64,000 bases of DNA from Arenibacter sp. F20364 (GTDB lineage: Bacteria > Bacteroidota > Bacteroidia > Flavobacteriales > Flavobacteriaceae): NCBI RefSeq assembly GCF_023015905.1, contig NZ_JALKBD010000006.1:124001-188000 (forward strand), given 5' to 3'. Position numbers and translations under genes: made by a program. The notes under the pieces were generated by a model, which saw only the letters and a list, made by a program, of their open reading frames with translations, was not told where the DNA came from and ran no database searches. This document shows, piece by piece, positions 18,297-27,824 of this stretch (position 1 is the first letter of the stretch; each line of letters begins with the position of its first letter).

Positions 18297-20582
18297 CTAC
18301 ATCGAAAGCCCCCTGCCCTTGTACTTGGAATAATCCGTCAGCTCATCCTTAAAGCCGTTGAAAACTTCATCCTCTTTAAGACTTTTGCCTCCCAAAAGAC
18401 TGCCCAGGGTATACATGCCCTGTCGCAGGAGACTGGCCCGTTTGGCAGCGATCCGTTGTTTGGAAACGGCAAACAGGGCTTCCTTCAGGCCATTTTCCAT
18501 ATGGTGTTCCAATATATCAATGGGGAGGTTTGGCCTTACCCCTTCCAACACGTACAAATAGGCTACTTTATTATATTGCCCTCTCTCCATCAGATACCCG
18601 GACCAGAGGTTTTTTAGATTATCTCGCCCGTTGGCTCCAATATCTTCCAAGATTTTTGTTTGACCCTCCAAGATATTGTCCAAGTTAATCGATGATTCCA
18701 GATAAGCTTGTGTTTTTGGTGCTATAGAAACTTTTACCGGGTACTTGGAATATATAGAACCGATGCATATTTTCTCTCCCCGTTTCTCAAAATAAAAGCC
18801 TTTGGCATTGAAAAACTGGATATAGTCGTTCGGGGATTTTTCAAAAGATACTTGTGTGCGCTCTGCATATTTGTAATAAGTCCTTAGGCTCAAGTTTTCA
18901 AATTTTTTCCTGTACGGCGAGGCCATGGCGCCGTAGAAGTTAGGGAATATCAACGGAAGGAATATCGCGGTCGGGCTAGGTTTGATTTCCTTTTCCGTTC
19001 TGTCGTTCAGTAATCCGTCCAATACCTTTTCGTTCTCCCCTATAAAGCCAGGGGAGGCATAAAATTCGATCTGGTCCGGTATTGTGACATCGGCCAGATC
19101 TAGCTTGACCTTATGTCGATCGGAGTTGACATAGGTCAGGTTGCCGTTGTCATATTTGGTGCCCAGGCTGCGAATAAATTCAAAAAGGACTTCCCTTTGC
19201 TTGGGTGGTTCAAACAGTTGTTTGTCGATTGCCTGTTTTATCAGTCCCGCTTTTGTTTGCAATGCCCGTTCCTCCCTTACCGATTCCGTACCATAAAGCT
19301 TGTCCTTTACAATTCCGAATTGCGCTTGTATCAGATCGCCCAGGTTTCGGTTGTCTGTATGCAGATATTTCCTGAGAAACCTGAAGCGTTCCGATTTGGC
19401 CATTTCCGTTACTATGGACTTTAGGGGCATCCTATCGATATGTTCCGAGAAAAGGGCCCTGCTCCTTGAATCTTGATAGGTGTTCCGATAGGCTTCCTTG
19501 ATGCACCGCTGGAGCTCCAATTGCAGCTGACCGCTTTCCGCATACATCTGGGTATATTCACTTTCGAACAGTCCCGGGTTTTCTGGAATTCCTATATCCT
19601 TCTCCATTTCTTTGCTATTGAGGACATATCCCGATTTGTCATATATCGAGAAATCCACTGCTTTTCCCTGTCCGTCATAGTTTAGCCTACAATCCAATTT
19701 TTGATGGGATCTCAGGATATCGGGAAGGTGTTCGGGGCCGATGGTCCTGAAAAGTCCAAAAGTGGTACGCAGTTGTTTTTCCAGCCGTTTTTTGACCATG
19801 GGCAATAACTTGGATTTTTGGTTGAGCTCAAAGACCTTTTGCAGTTTTGGACCGCTCAATTGTGGGTGGACGGTATAACCGTTGATAAATCTCGACCTGT
19901 AGCCGTCCTTTACTTCGATGCCGAACGATACGCCTATCCTACCATTGTGATTTACGGTCCTTAGCTGAATGTGGTGGGGCCTCAGAAATTCGGAAAGTTC
20001 CTTAAAGCTTCGCACCTTGTACTTCTGCAAGGTGTTGTTTATAATATCTTGCATATAGAACCTTACTCCGCTGATGTCCTCGTTCTTGAATTGGGGCATT
20101 CCATATATCGGAAGTTCCTTTTCTTGCCGCATATCAGGAGATGGGGAGAGCCCGAACTGCTTTTCCAGGTATTTCTGGGTGGCCACGTTCCTTCTGAAAT
20201 CGTTGTTAAGATTTATCTGCAGACAATCCTCCTTTATGGTGGTCGAAACGATATGGACATGTTCGTGCTTGGTATCACAGTGGCGTACTACAATAAAGGG
20301 CTGTTCCCCATAGCCCATATGTTCCATGTAAGCTTTGGAAAGTTCAAAAAAGTCCTTGTCGTCCAATTGTTCGCCACGGGGAAGATTGATAGTGGCATGT
20401 ACATACCGTTTTTCTGAATCGTGCCGGTTGCCGAGATAGTAGAGGACCCTTCCAAAAAACTCCGTATTGGTGTCTGTATCAGAATAAGTGTTCTGGAAGC
20501 CGAGTATGGTGTTATCTGCCTTACCCAGGACATAGTTCAATACTCCCTGCACATTGTTCCGATAAAGTATCCTTGCTATCAT
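18297..20582 (-). CDS. Relaxase/mobilization nuclease (MOBP-like, Bacteroidota type)
   Basis: 761 residues. The N-terminal third carries the relaxase domain: an early tyrosine-rich stretch, HATINLPRGE near 85, and the metal-binding histidine motif HEHVHIV near 130. The rest is a long helical region without a recognised helicase or primase domain. Relaxases nick oriT and lead the DNA strand into the recipient. It follows the MobC gene with a 2 bp gap. With no transfer pore genes in the element, it would need a coresident conjugative element. Confidence 0.9.
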   Translation of the reverse strand: MIARILYRNNVQGVLNYVLGKADNTILGFQNTYSDTDTNTEFFGRVLYYLGNRHDSEKRYVHATINLPRGEQLDDKDFFELSKAYMEHMGYGEQPFIVVRHCDTKHEHVHIVSTTIKEDCLQINLNNDFRRNVATQKYLEKQFGLSPSPDMRQEKELPIYGMPQFKNEDISGVRFYMQDIINNTLQKYKVRSFKELSEFLRPHHIQLRTVNHNGRIGVSFGIEVKDGYRSRFINGYTVHPQLSGPKLQKVFELNQKSKLLPMVKKRLEKQLRTTFGLFRTIGPEHLPDILRSHQKLDCRLNYDGQGKAVDFSIYDKSGYVLNSKEMEKDIGIPENPGLFESEYTQMYAESGQLQLELQRCIKEAYRNTYQDSRSRALFSEHIDRMPLKSIVTEMAKSERFRFLRKYLHTDNRNLGDLIQAQFGIVKDKLYGTESVREERALQTKAGLIKQAIDKQLFEPPKQREVLFEFIRSLGTKYDNGNLTYVNSDRHKVKLDLADVTIPDQIEFYASPGFIGENEKVLDGLLNDRTEKEIKPSPTAIFLPLIFPNFYGAMASPYRKKFENLSLRTYYKYAERTQVSFEKSPNDYIQFFNAKGFYFEKRGEKICIGSIYSKYPVKVSIAPKTQAYLESSINLDNILEGQTKILEDIGANGRDNLKNLWSGYLMERGQYNKVAYLYVLEGVRPNLPIDILEHHMENGLKEALFAVSKQRIAAKRASLLRQGMYTLGSLLGGKSLKEDEVFNGFKDELTDYSKYKGRGLSM

Positions 20583-20584
20583 AT

Positions 20585-20968
20585 TTAATCCTTTGTATTG
20601 ATGGTTTCTATCAGTTCGAGCATCAGTTCGTTGGCCTTTTGCATCTCCCCATCTAGGTTCGCATTTGGGCTCCGCCTGTTCTTGTAGTTGGCCACCTTGA
20701 CCAGTTGATTGATGTTGGTGCCTATCTTGTTCAATTGGTAACTGAGGTTCGAAATACTATCGGGAACCCGTTTCCCCTTTATGGTTTCCCTGTTAAGGAT
20801 AAGCTTTCTTAGGAAAGGGCCAACAGTTCCCCTTTTCCGAAAATCGAGGTTATAAGACTGCAGGATGGCCTTTACCTTTTCCAGTTCCCTGCCATTGAAC
20901 CGAAGCGTTATGGCATGCTCCCGTTTCCTGTCTCCCAACTGTTTTCTGCCGCCTTTGTTTCCAACCAT
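20585..20968 (-). CDS. mobC: Mobilization accessory protein, MobC-like
   Basis: 127 residues. A basic N-terminus and a ribbon-helix-helix-like segment (ITLRFNGRELEKVKAIL) precede the typical family segment LSYQLNKIGTNINQLVKVAN, then a helical tail. MobC-type proteins bind oriT and help the relaxase open it. It is the first gene of a two-gene mob operon, just downstream of the GC-rich structured stretch that may contain oriT. Confidence 0.85.
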   Translation of the reverse strand: MVGNKGGRKQLGDRKREHAITLRFNGRELEKVKAILQSYNLDFRKRGTVGPFLRKLILNRETIKGKRVPDSISNLSYQLNKIGTNINQLVKVANYKNRRSPNANLDGEMQKANELMLELIETINTKD

Positions 20969-21518
20969 TTTTTAAATCGATTTTATCGTTTATCACTTCG
21001 TAAGAAGTAGGCGTTTTAAGATGCTTAAAACATAACTTGCTATCCGTCTACACGGATAAATATAAACAATCATATTTAAATATAACTACCTTATAGTCAA
21101 TATATTAACTCATAAAATTATATCAATACATATGAGTTCAAATGGGTACAATTCATAGATTAGTCTGGTCTAATATGGTGTTGAAATAATGGATAGAAAT
21201 ACGGAAATGTTCAAATTTTTTGTGGGCAGGGGGAGAAAAGGGCTAGCGGCATTTCCGCCGCTTGTGCTTTTGAGAGGCTCCGAGGGTGTCGTGCAAAACT
21301 GAAACGGAAAGACTTCCCGAGCGGACCGGCAAAAGCGTGTCCGCATGGGGAGGATTGTAGTGGAAGGGTTGTGTGACTTCCGCAGGGGCTTTGGCATGTA
21401 TGTCGAAAAATGATTTATTAAAAAAGGCATACATTCAATATGATTGTTTTAATACTCATTACAAGAGATATTGAAAAACTTGTCTATTTTAGTAAACTGA
21501 AAGAAATCATTCAATAAA
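20969..21518. other. Regulatory/mobilization region with GC-rich structured block
   Basis: 550 bp between the divergent mob genes and the restriction operon. The first 200 bp are AT-rich with an inverted repeat AACTCAT...ATGAGTT (21107-21138). From about 21225 to 21405 the base composition turns sharply GC-rich, with hairpins AGCGGC/GCCGCT (21245-21262) and GCGGAC/GTCCGC (21321-21344). Short open frames cross the block but show no protein character. Position and structure suit an oriT or a structured RNA. Confidence 0.5.
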
Positions 21519-21722
21519 ATGAACAGGATTAAGGCTGTTTTAGAAGAAAAGGGCATCAAACAGAAGTGGTTGGCAGAGCAGATGGGAAAGAGCTACAACA
21601 TGGTCAACTCCTATGCCCAAAACAGAAGGCAGCCAAGTATAGAAGATTTATACCGTATTGCAGAAATTTTAGATATTGAAGCCAAAGAGCTATTGGTTAC
21701 CACTAAAGACAAGAAAGAATAA
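21519..21722 (+). CDS. XRE-family helix-turn-helix regulator
   Basis: 67 residues, almost entirely one lambda-repressor-like HTH domain (KQKWLAEQMGKSYNMVNSYAQNRRQPSIEDL). Its stop codon is directly followed by the hsdM start codon (no intergenic base). It therefore probably controls, and is cotranscribed with, the restriction-modification/Argonaute operon, like the small controller proteins that delay restriction after entry into a new host. Confidence 0.9.
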   Translation: MNRIKAVLEEKGIKQKWLAEQMGKSYNMVNSYAQNRRQPSIEDLYRIAEILDIEAKELLVTTKDKKE

Positions 21723-23288
21723 ATGGCAAAAAAAACAACCACCAAAGAAAAGTCAATTGAAGAAAGCCTATGGGATGCCGCAAACAAACTTCGCGGATCC
21801 ATTGAACCTTCCGAATATAAGCACGTAGTATTGGGTCTTATTTTCCTGAAATTTGCTAGCGACAAATTTGAAGATCGCCGAAAGGAACTGATTGCCGAAG
21901 GCAAAGAAAAGTATATAGAGATGATGGAATTCTATAACATGAAGAATGTCTTCTTCCTTGCCGAGACTTCCCGATGGAGCTATATAATTAAAAAAGCAAA
22001 ACAGGATGATATTGCTTTACAGATAGATACCGCGCTCAACCAAATAGAAAAGAACAATCCTTCCCTTAAAGGAGCTTTGCCCGACAATTATTTCTCACGG
22101 TTAGGATTGGACAAAAGTAAACTGGCCTCCTTGTTGGATACCATTAATAAGATTGATACCCAAAAAGACAAAGCCCAGGATATCGTGGGCCGTGTCTATG
22201 AATATTTCCTGTCAAAATTCGCCTTGGCGGAAGGAAAAGGAAAAGGTGAATTCTATACCCCCAAGAGCATTGTCAACTTAATTGCGGAGATGATAGAACC
22301 TTACAAGGGCATTATCTATGACCCTGCCTGTGGTTCTGGCGGTATGTTCGTACAGTCCATCAAGTTTATAGAAAACCATCACGGCAATAAACAGGAGATT
22401 TCCATTTATGGACAGGAATATACCAATACCACCTATAAACTGGCTAAAATGAATTTGGCCATCCGTGGCATTTCAGCCAATTTGGGTGAAAGGGCAGCGG
22501 ACACTTTTGGTAATGACCAGCACAAAGATTTAAAGGCCGATTATATCATGGCCAACCCGCCCTTTAACCAAAAGGACTGGCGGGGCGAAAATGAATTAGT
22601 GGACGACCCCCGTTGGCGCGGTTACGAGGTGCCGCCCAAAAGCAACGCCAATTACGGTTGGATCCTAAATATGGTGTCGAAACTTTCGGACGATGGCGTA
22701 GCAGGATTTATCTTGGCCAATGGTGCGCTTTCAGGTGGAGGGGAAGAGTATAAAATTAGAAGGAAGTTAGTAGAGAACAATTTGGTAGAGGCCATTGTGA
22801 TTCTTCCCCAAAACATGTTTTATACCACAAACATTAGTGTTACTATCTGGATTCTCAATAAGAACAAGAAAACGCATACCCGAACCATAGGGGACGAAAA
22901 ACGAAACTATCGCGATCGGGAAGAAGAAGTGTTGTTTTTAGATTTACGACAAATCGGCGAACCTTTCGAGAAAAAGTTTATCCAATTCGGCCCACAACAT
23001 ATTAGGGATATTGCAAAAACCTACCACGATTGGCAACAAACGGATTGCGATTATAAAGATGTACCGGAATATTGTTACAGTGCCACCAAGGCGGATATTG
23101 AAAAAAGAGATTTTTCGTTGGTCCCCAGCAAATATATCGAGTTTGTAAACCGGGATGAAAATATTGATTTTGACACCAAAATGACGGCCTTGCAAAGCGA
23201 ACTTTCAGAACTGCTAAGAGCCGAGGAACAATCAAAAAAAGAACTGTTAGAGGTATTTAAAGACTTGGGCTATGAGATCGAATTATAG
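21723..23288 (+). CDS. hsdM: Type I restriction-modification DNA methyltransferase subunit
   Basis: 521 residues, usual length. An HsdM N-terminal helical domain (about 5-150) precedes the N6-adenine methyltransferase domain, with the SAM-binding motif DPACGSGGMF (about 198-207) and catalytic NPPF (about 279-282). The product transfers methyl groups from SAM to adenine in the site chosen by HsdS. The last 17 bp overlap the hsdS start, indicating translational coupling. Confidence 0.97.
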   Translation: MAKKTTTKEKSIEESLWDAANKLRGSIEPSEYKHVVLGLIFLKFASDKFEDRRKELIAEGKEKYIEMMEFYNMKNVFFLAETSRWSYIIKKAKQDDIALQIDTALNQIEKNNPSLKGALPDNYFSRLGLDKSKLASLLDTINKIDTQKDKAQDIVGRVYEYFLSKFALAEGKGKGEFYTPKSIVNLIAEMIEPYKGIIYDPACGSGGMFVQSIKFIENHHGNKQEISIYGQEYTNTTYKLAKMNLAIRGISANLGERAADTFGNDQHKDLKADYIMANPPFNQKDWRGENELVDDPRWRGYEVPPKSNANYGWILNMVSKLSDDGVAGFILANGALSGGGEEYKIRRKLVENNLVEAIVILPQNMFYTTNISVTIWILNKNKKTHTRTIGDEKRNYRDREEEVLFLDLRQIGEPFEKKFIQFGPQHIRDIAKTYHDWQQTDCDYKDVPEYCYSATKADIEKRDFSLVPSKYIEFVNRDENIDFDTKMTALQSELSELLRAEEQSKKELLEVFKDLGYEIEL

Positions 23289-24483
23289 GCCCATAGGAGA
23301 TTATATCCAACTTGTAGATGAACGCAATGTTGATCTAGGAATCAAAACCCTTTTGGGGCTGAGCATATCCAAACAATTCATCCCTTCGGTTGCCAATACT
23401 GTTGGTACCAATATGCGCACCTATAAAATTATTCGTAAAAACCAATTTGCATGTAGTACCATGCAAGTGCGTAGAGACCGGAAAATGCCGGTGGCCTTAT
23501 TACAAGATTTTGAAGAGGCCATCATTTCACAAGCCTACCCAGTTTTTGAAATCAGTGACGAAAAAAAATTGCTTCCTGAATATTTAATGATGTGGTTTTC
23601 TCGGGAAGAATTCGATAGACAGGCGGAGTTTTTAGCCGTTGGTGGTGTACGGGGCACCTTGGAATGGGAAGATTTTTTAGAAATGGAGCTCCCTATCCCC
23701 TCCCTTGAAAAACAACAAGAGATTGTCAATGAATACAACATCATTGCCAATCGCATCAAGTTGAACGACCAACTGAACCAAAAGCTGGAGGAAACCGCAC
23801 AGGCAATTTATAAACATTGGTTTGTTGATTTTGAGTTTCCGGCGCATTTAAGCGGTACCCTGAGTGGACACGAAGGGTACAAATCATCTGGGGGTGCTAT
23901 GTTGTATAATGACGAGTTGGATAAGGAGATTCCGGCGGGATGGGAGGTTAAGAGTTATGAGGAAGTGTTTAATTTTAAAACGGGAAAGTTAAATTCAAAT
24001 GCAGCAATTCCGAATGGTAAATATCCCTTTTTTACATGTTCATCAGAAACATTCTTAACCAATTCATTTTCATTTGATTGTGAGGCTTTATTACTTGCAG
24101 GAAATAATGCTAGTGCAGTTTATCCCTTTAAATATTATAAAGGAAAATTCGATGCTTATCAAAGGACTTATGTTATAACACCAAAATCCAAAGAAGTAAG
24201 TATCTTTCAGGGATATTATGAAGTATTGGGTCAACTTGAAGGCTTTAAGGGAACTTCTTCGGGAACTGCAACTAAGTTCTTAACGATGAAAATACTTAAC
24301 CCATTACTATTAATAGTTCCACACATTAATATTTCCAATTACTTTAGAGATTTATGTTCTCCCCTATTTCTAAAAAAACTACAAATCGACGAGACGAATG
24401 AGAAAATTGTAGAAATGAAAACCCTTCTCCTATCCAAAATGGCAACGGTGGAAGCCGAAAAAGAAATCGAAATATGGAATTAA
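23272..24483 (+). CDS. hsdS: Type I restriction-modification specificity subunit
   Basis: 403 residues. There are two target-recognition domains (about 1-145 and 200-370). The central conserved helix pair (LEKQQEIVNEYNIIAN...AIYKHWFVDFEFP, about 145-190) and a C-terminal helix set the spacing between the two half-sites. It determines the DNA sequence recognised by both methylase and nuclease complexes. Its start overlaps hsdM and its end overlaps the Argonaute gene by 10 bp, so all three are translated as a chain. Confidence 0.96.
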   Translation: MRSNYRPIGDYIQLVDERNVDLGIKTLLGLSISKQFIPSVANTVGTNMRTYKIIRKNQFACSTMQVRRDRKMPVALLQDFEEAIISQAYPVFEISDEKKLLPEYLMMWFSREEFDRQAEFLAVGGVRGTLEWEDFLEMELPIPSLEKQQEIVNEYNIIANRIKLNDQLNQKLEETAQAIYKHWFVDFEFPAHLSGTLSGHEGYKSSGGAMLYNDELDKEIPAGWEVKSYEEVFNFKTGKLNSNAAIPNGKYPFFTCSSETFLTNSFSFDCEALLLAGNNASAVYPFKYYKGKFDAYQRTYVITPKSKEVSIFQGYYEVLGQLEGFKGTSSGTATKFLTMKILNPLLLIVPHINISNYFRDLCSPLFLKKLQIDETNEKIVEMKTLLLSKMATVEAEKEIEIWN

Positions 24484-26483
24484 TTTTAAACCGCCTTCAA
24501 TATAAATGTGCATTTAATGATGTTAAAATCATTGTTTCTAAAGAAAGTGATGCTTTAACGTATTCCATTCAATGGAAATACTTCGTAGATGAATTCACTG
24601 AAAAGAGCCAACTACTTGCTTGGGCAAAACAGAATGAAGTAGATTCGGAAAGCAGAATTTCTTATGAATTTAGCAAAGAGGAGAGTACTCCTTACTTTTC
24701 TTTACCACTCATAACCAAGTTTAAATGGCGATATACCTTTTTTAAAATTGGGCAAAGTTTACTAAGCCAGGGAATGATTGTCGATTTTCACCCGAAAGCG
24801 CTTACACTTTCTTGTTATCTTAAAAAAGAAGAGTTTGACGAAGTATGGGGTATATATAAGCGCATAGATTTCATTCTAAATTACAATGAGAACAATGACA
24901 TTGGCGAAGCTGTTTTTAATATTGGAAGCCATCAAACATTTATCAGTAATGCCGAAATTGAAATTTTAGATGAATACCAAAATGTAAAATGTGTAACGGA
25001 TGGAAATAGGATCACTAGGTCCAGTAATTTAGAACAGAAAACATCGCGACTGATAGCAAATAGAGAAATATTAGATAAATACAATTTGCAGTCAGCACGA
25101 CATCCAATAAATTATAGTCGACGATATAAAGAACTTCTAAATTTCTTTAATCATCATATTAAGGCAAAAGAATTTGATACTTTAAAATTCATTTCTACGG
25201 GGTTTGATAGCCGAAAGGCCCAAAATGTGTCATTCGATCGGAATAGAATGGTCTTTAAAAACGAAAACAAAGACATCAATCCAATAACCGGAATGCGAAA
25301 TTATGGGGTTTACAAAGCGGCACCAAATGCTTCTGAAACTAAGTTTATATTTATTTTCCAACATAATGATGATGCAAATACGCTGTACAAGTACCTGAAA
25401 AATGGCTACAAAGGTTTTCCTGGTTTGGAACGTTACGTGGGTATTCCAATCGTACTTGCAGATTCGCTTACAGAGGGACATCAATATAAGCAACTGCAAT
25501 TCAAATCATTGGAAACCCTGTTCGAGGAATATCAAGATTTTGAAAATATCGAATTATCTGATGATTATTATGAAAACCATTTTGCCATCGTTATTGGAGG
25601 CTTCAGCAAAGATGAGCCACAACAGGTATATTACGATCTTAAATTGGCACTCTTGGCTAAAGGAATTCCATCTCAATTTATCAATCAGTTGAACATTCGA
25701 AAATCATCCGTTTTTAATTACCACTTGCCAAATATTGCCATTGGCATACACGCAAAGCTTGGAGGCATCCCCTGGCGAATTGATTCAAATTTAAAAAAGG
25801 AACTGATCATTGGGTTTAATCAAGATTTTAATAGGGACAGAAAACGATATATAGCCGGTTCGGTGTTTTTTGACAACCATGGAAACTTAAAAAGAAACTT
25901 CGCCTTTCCAGAAGAAGAATTGTCAACCACAATTATCAAGGAATTAAGAAAGGCAGTAAACGCATTTCTCGAAGAGAACGAGGAAATAGAAAGAATTGTT
26001 ATTCACTACCATAAAACCCTTTCTAAGAAGGAGAAAAGAAGTATTGAAAGGCTTTTTAGAGAGGAATTTGATATTACTGTTCCTTATGCCGTTGTCGAGA
26101 TCAACGATACAAAATCGAGAATTGATTTGGCCTTCGACCCTATGCATAACAATCAAATGCCTGTTAGTGGTTCGTTCGTGAGGTTATCCCAGAAAGAATA
26201 TCTCTTATTTAATAACAATAGGTTTAAGGCGGAAGCACCTGTAGGTGTTAAAGATGAATTGCCCTTGAAGATTAAAGTTCATTTTGCCGATGAATCTGGA
26301 TTCTCGCATAAGGAGTTAATAGAGCAGGTTTATGAATTTTCCCGATTAATCTGGAAAGGGCTAAAGCAAAGAAGCCAGCCTGCAACGTGCTTTTATGCGC
26401 ACGAAATTGCACGTTTTAGAGCTCATGTGAACGGGCCAATCCCTGAAAATGAAATTACACAAACAACTCCTTGGGTTATATAG
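24474..26483 (+). CDS. Prokaryotic Argonaute, long type with degenerate PIWI active site
   Basis: 669 residues. Residues about 1-270 are an unassigned N/PAZ-like half. A MID region begins near GMRNYGVYK (273-281) and contains the guide-end segment YYDLKLALLAKGIPSQFI (386-403). The PIWI domain shows the hallmark AKLGGIPWRI (427-436) and a late YAHEIARF (641-648). Where active PIWI domains have the first catalytic Asp after a GI/GF turn this protein reads GFN (447-449), and the RDG-like position reads HYHK (511-514), so slicing is unlikely. Inactive long pAgos work as guide-directed sensors that trigger a partner effector. The gene overlaps hsdS by 10 bp and is followed at 2 bp by a SIR2-domain gene, the likely effector. 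Confidence 0.88.
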   Translation: MELILNRLQYKCAFNDVKIIVSKESDALTYSIQWKYFVDEFTEKSQLLAWAKQNEVDSESRISYEFSKEESTPYFSLPLITKFKWRYTFFKIGQSLLSQGMIVDFHPKALTLSCYLKKEEFDEVWGIYKRIDFILNYNENNDIGEAVFNIGSHQTFISNAEIEILDEYQNVKCVTDGNRITRSSNLEQKTSRLIANREILDKYNLQSARHPINYSRRYKELLNFFNHHIKAKEFDTLKFISTGFDSRKAQNVSFDRNRMVFKNENKDINPITGMRNYGVYKAAPNASETKFIFIFQHNDDANTLYKYLKNGYKGFPGLERYVGIPIVLADSLTEGHQYKQLQFKSLETLFEEYQDFENIELSDDYYENHFAIVIGGFSKDEPQQVYYDLKLALLAKGIPSQFINQLNIRKSSVFNYHLPNIAIGIHAKLGGIPWRIDSNLKKELIIGFNQDFNRDRKRYIAGSVFFDNHGNLKRNFAFPEEELSTTIIKELRKAVNAFLEENEEIERIVIHYHKTLSKKEKRSIERLFREEFDITVPYAVVEINDTKSRIDLAFDPMHNNQMPVSGSFVRLSQKEYLLFNNNRFKAEAPVGVKDELPLKIKVHFADESGFSHKELIEQVYEFSRLIWKGLKQRSQPATCFYAHEIARFRAHVNGPIPENEITQTTPWVI

Positions 26484-26485
26484 GC

Positions 26486-27736
26486 ATGGAACCAATAGAC
26501 TTAAATACGGCGATACAAAAATCTGTTTTCCTTTTAGGAGCTGGTGCTTCCTATGGTACAAAAAAAACACGAACCGGCTGCAAAATGTCTGGGGAAATGT
26601 TCGATGCATTACAAAATTTACTCAACAAGCCTGAAAAAAATGAAATCACAGATGTTGAGGCAGAAGCGTTTCGGTTTTTGATTTCTACCTTACATTACCA
26701 AAATAATTGGCGTAGTCTGGAAAAGAATTCAAAATTTGAATTTAAGCCAAATATAGAAGAGTTGGCACTAGTAATCAGACGGATAAAGAATCGAGAAAAT
26801 TATCTACCTTATCCGATTACAGGAAATTGGGCCGATAAACTTATTCAGTTAGAAAGCAAATTCAATAGTGAAAATAATGATGCCGATTCGTTATTTGAAT
26901 CCCTTGAAAATAAGCTCAAAAGAAAATTATTGCTAAGTTGGCTTCAAATTAATCCTGATTCTTTGAGTTATTTGGAACCGTTGGCACAACTTATGAGTGC
27001 TCAATCTCTAGAATCCCCGATTGAATGCTTTTCGCTTAACTATGACCAAACCATAGAAATTTTTCTTAAGAACAAACACGAGGTTCACCCATATTGTGGT
27101 TTTGTATCGGGAGAATGGAAAGGGCCAAAAACAAAAGATATTGAAGGGTTTGATAGATTAAACTTGTATAAACTTCACGGGTCGCTTGATTGGGTTCGCT
27201 TGATGGATTCGGGAACCATTAAAATACGTGAAAATCTACAAGACGAAGAAGAAAAAGACATAGATCAGCGTCACGACCCATATCTAATTTTTGGTCACGG
27301 TTTGAAAACCTTTTCTTTTGAACCTTTTTCAAGTTTAATGTATCATTTTAAAGAATCACTATCAAAACGTCCTTATATTTTTGCCATAGGGTATAGTTTC
27401 TTTGACCCATACATCAACAATCTTATCATTGAAGCCCTAAATTATAATGAATTCAGCAAACTGATAATAGTAAATCCTGTTTTTGGACCAGAAGATATAA
27501 AAGATGATGAAAGTCGGGTTTTGTCGGAATACATAGAAGAAATTCAAAAAAATACATTTTATAGTGAAATGCCAGAATTTAATATGCAAAAAATTAAGGG
27601 TACTGATCGAATTCGGTATATTAATGTTGGGTTTGATACGTTTCTGTCAGAACATTTTTTAAATAATGGCAAAGGGTTAATTGACCTAATAAATGAATAT
27701 GAAATCGATAGAGGAATGGAAGAAAATCCTTTTTAG
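26486..27736 (+). CDS. SIR2-domain protein, probable NAD-depleting effector of the Argonaute
   Basis: The ATG at 26486 lies 2 bp after the Argonaute stop; an upstream ATG at 26471 in the same frame would overlap it. In the longer numbering (421 residues) FLLGAGASYG (20-29) is the NAD-binding loop, SLNYDQT (188-194) carries the conserved Asn/Asp, KLHGSLDW (234-241) holds the catalytic His 236, and GYSFFDPYIN (307-316) is the late Sir2-fold strand. The defence-associated SIR2 group cleaves NAD+ when activated and halts the infected cell. No APAZ-like extension is apparent, in keeping with a separate long Argonaute. The immediate pairing supports an abortive-infection module. Confidence 0.88.
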   Translation: MEPIDLNTAIQKSVFLLGAGASYGTKKTRTGCKMSGEMFDALQNLLNKPEKNEITDVEAEAFRFLISTLHYQNNWRSLEKNSKFEFKPNIEELALVIRRIKNRENYLPYPITGNWADKLIQLESKFNSENNDADSLFESLENKLKRKLLLSWLQINPDSLSYLEPLAQLMSAQSLESPIECFSLNYDQTIEIFLKNKHEVHPYCGFVSGEWKGPKTKDIEGFDRLNLYKLHGSLDWVRLMDSGTIKIRENLQDEEEKDIDQRHDPYLIFGHGLKTFSFEPFSSLMYHFKESLSKRPYIFAIGYSFFDPYINNLIIEALNYNEFSKLIIVNPVFGPEDIKDDESRVLSEYIEEIQKNTFYSEMPEFNMQKIKGTDRIRYINVGFDTFLSEHFLNNGKGLIDLINEYEIDRGMEENPF

Positions 27737-27824
27737 TTAAAAACAATAGATCTGAAAATAAATAATTTAAAAAGCCAACATTCAAAATTCATAGTTATCA
27801 ACTTAACATTAGCCATTAAAGACA

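Noticed and set aside
21170-21434. Overlapping minus-strand frames of 63-86 residues
   Set aside because: They coincide with the GC-rich hairpin block and have no start context or protein-like composition; better read as structured DNA or RNA.
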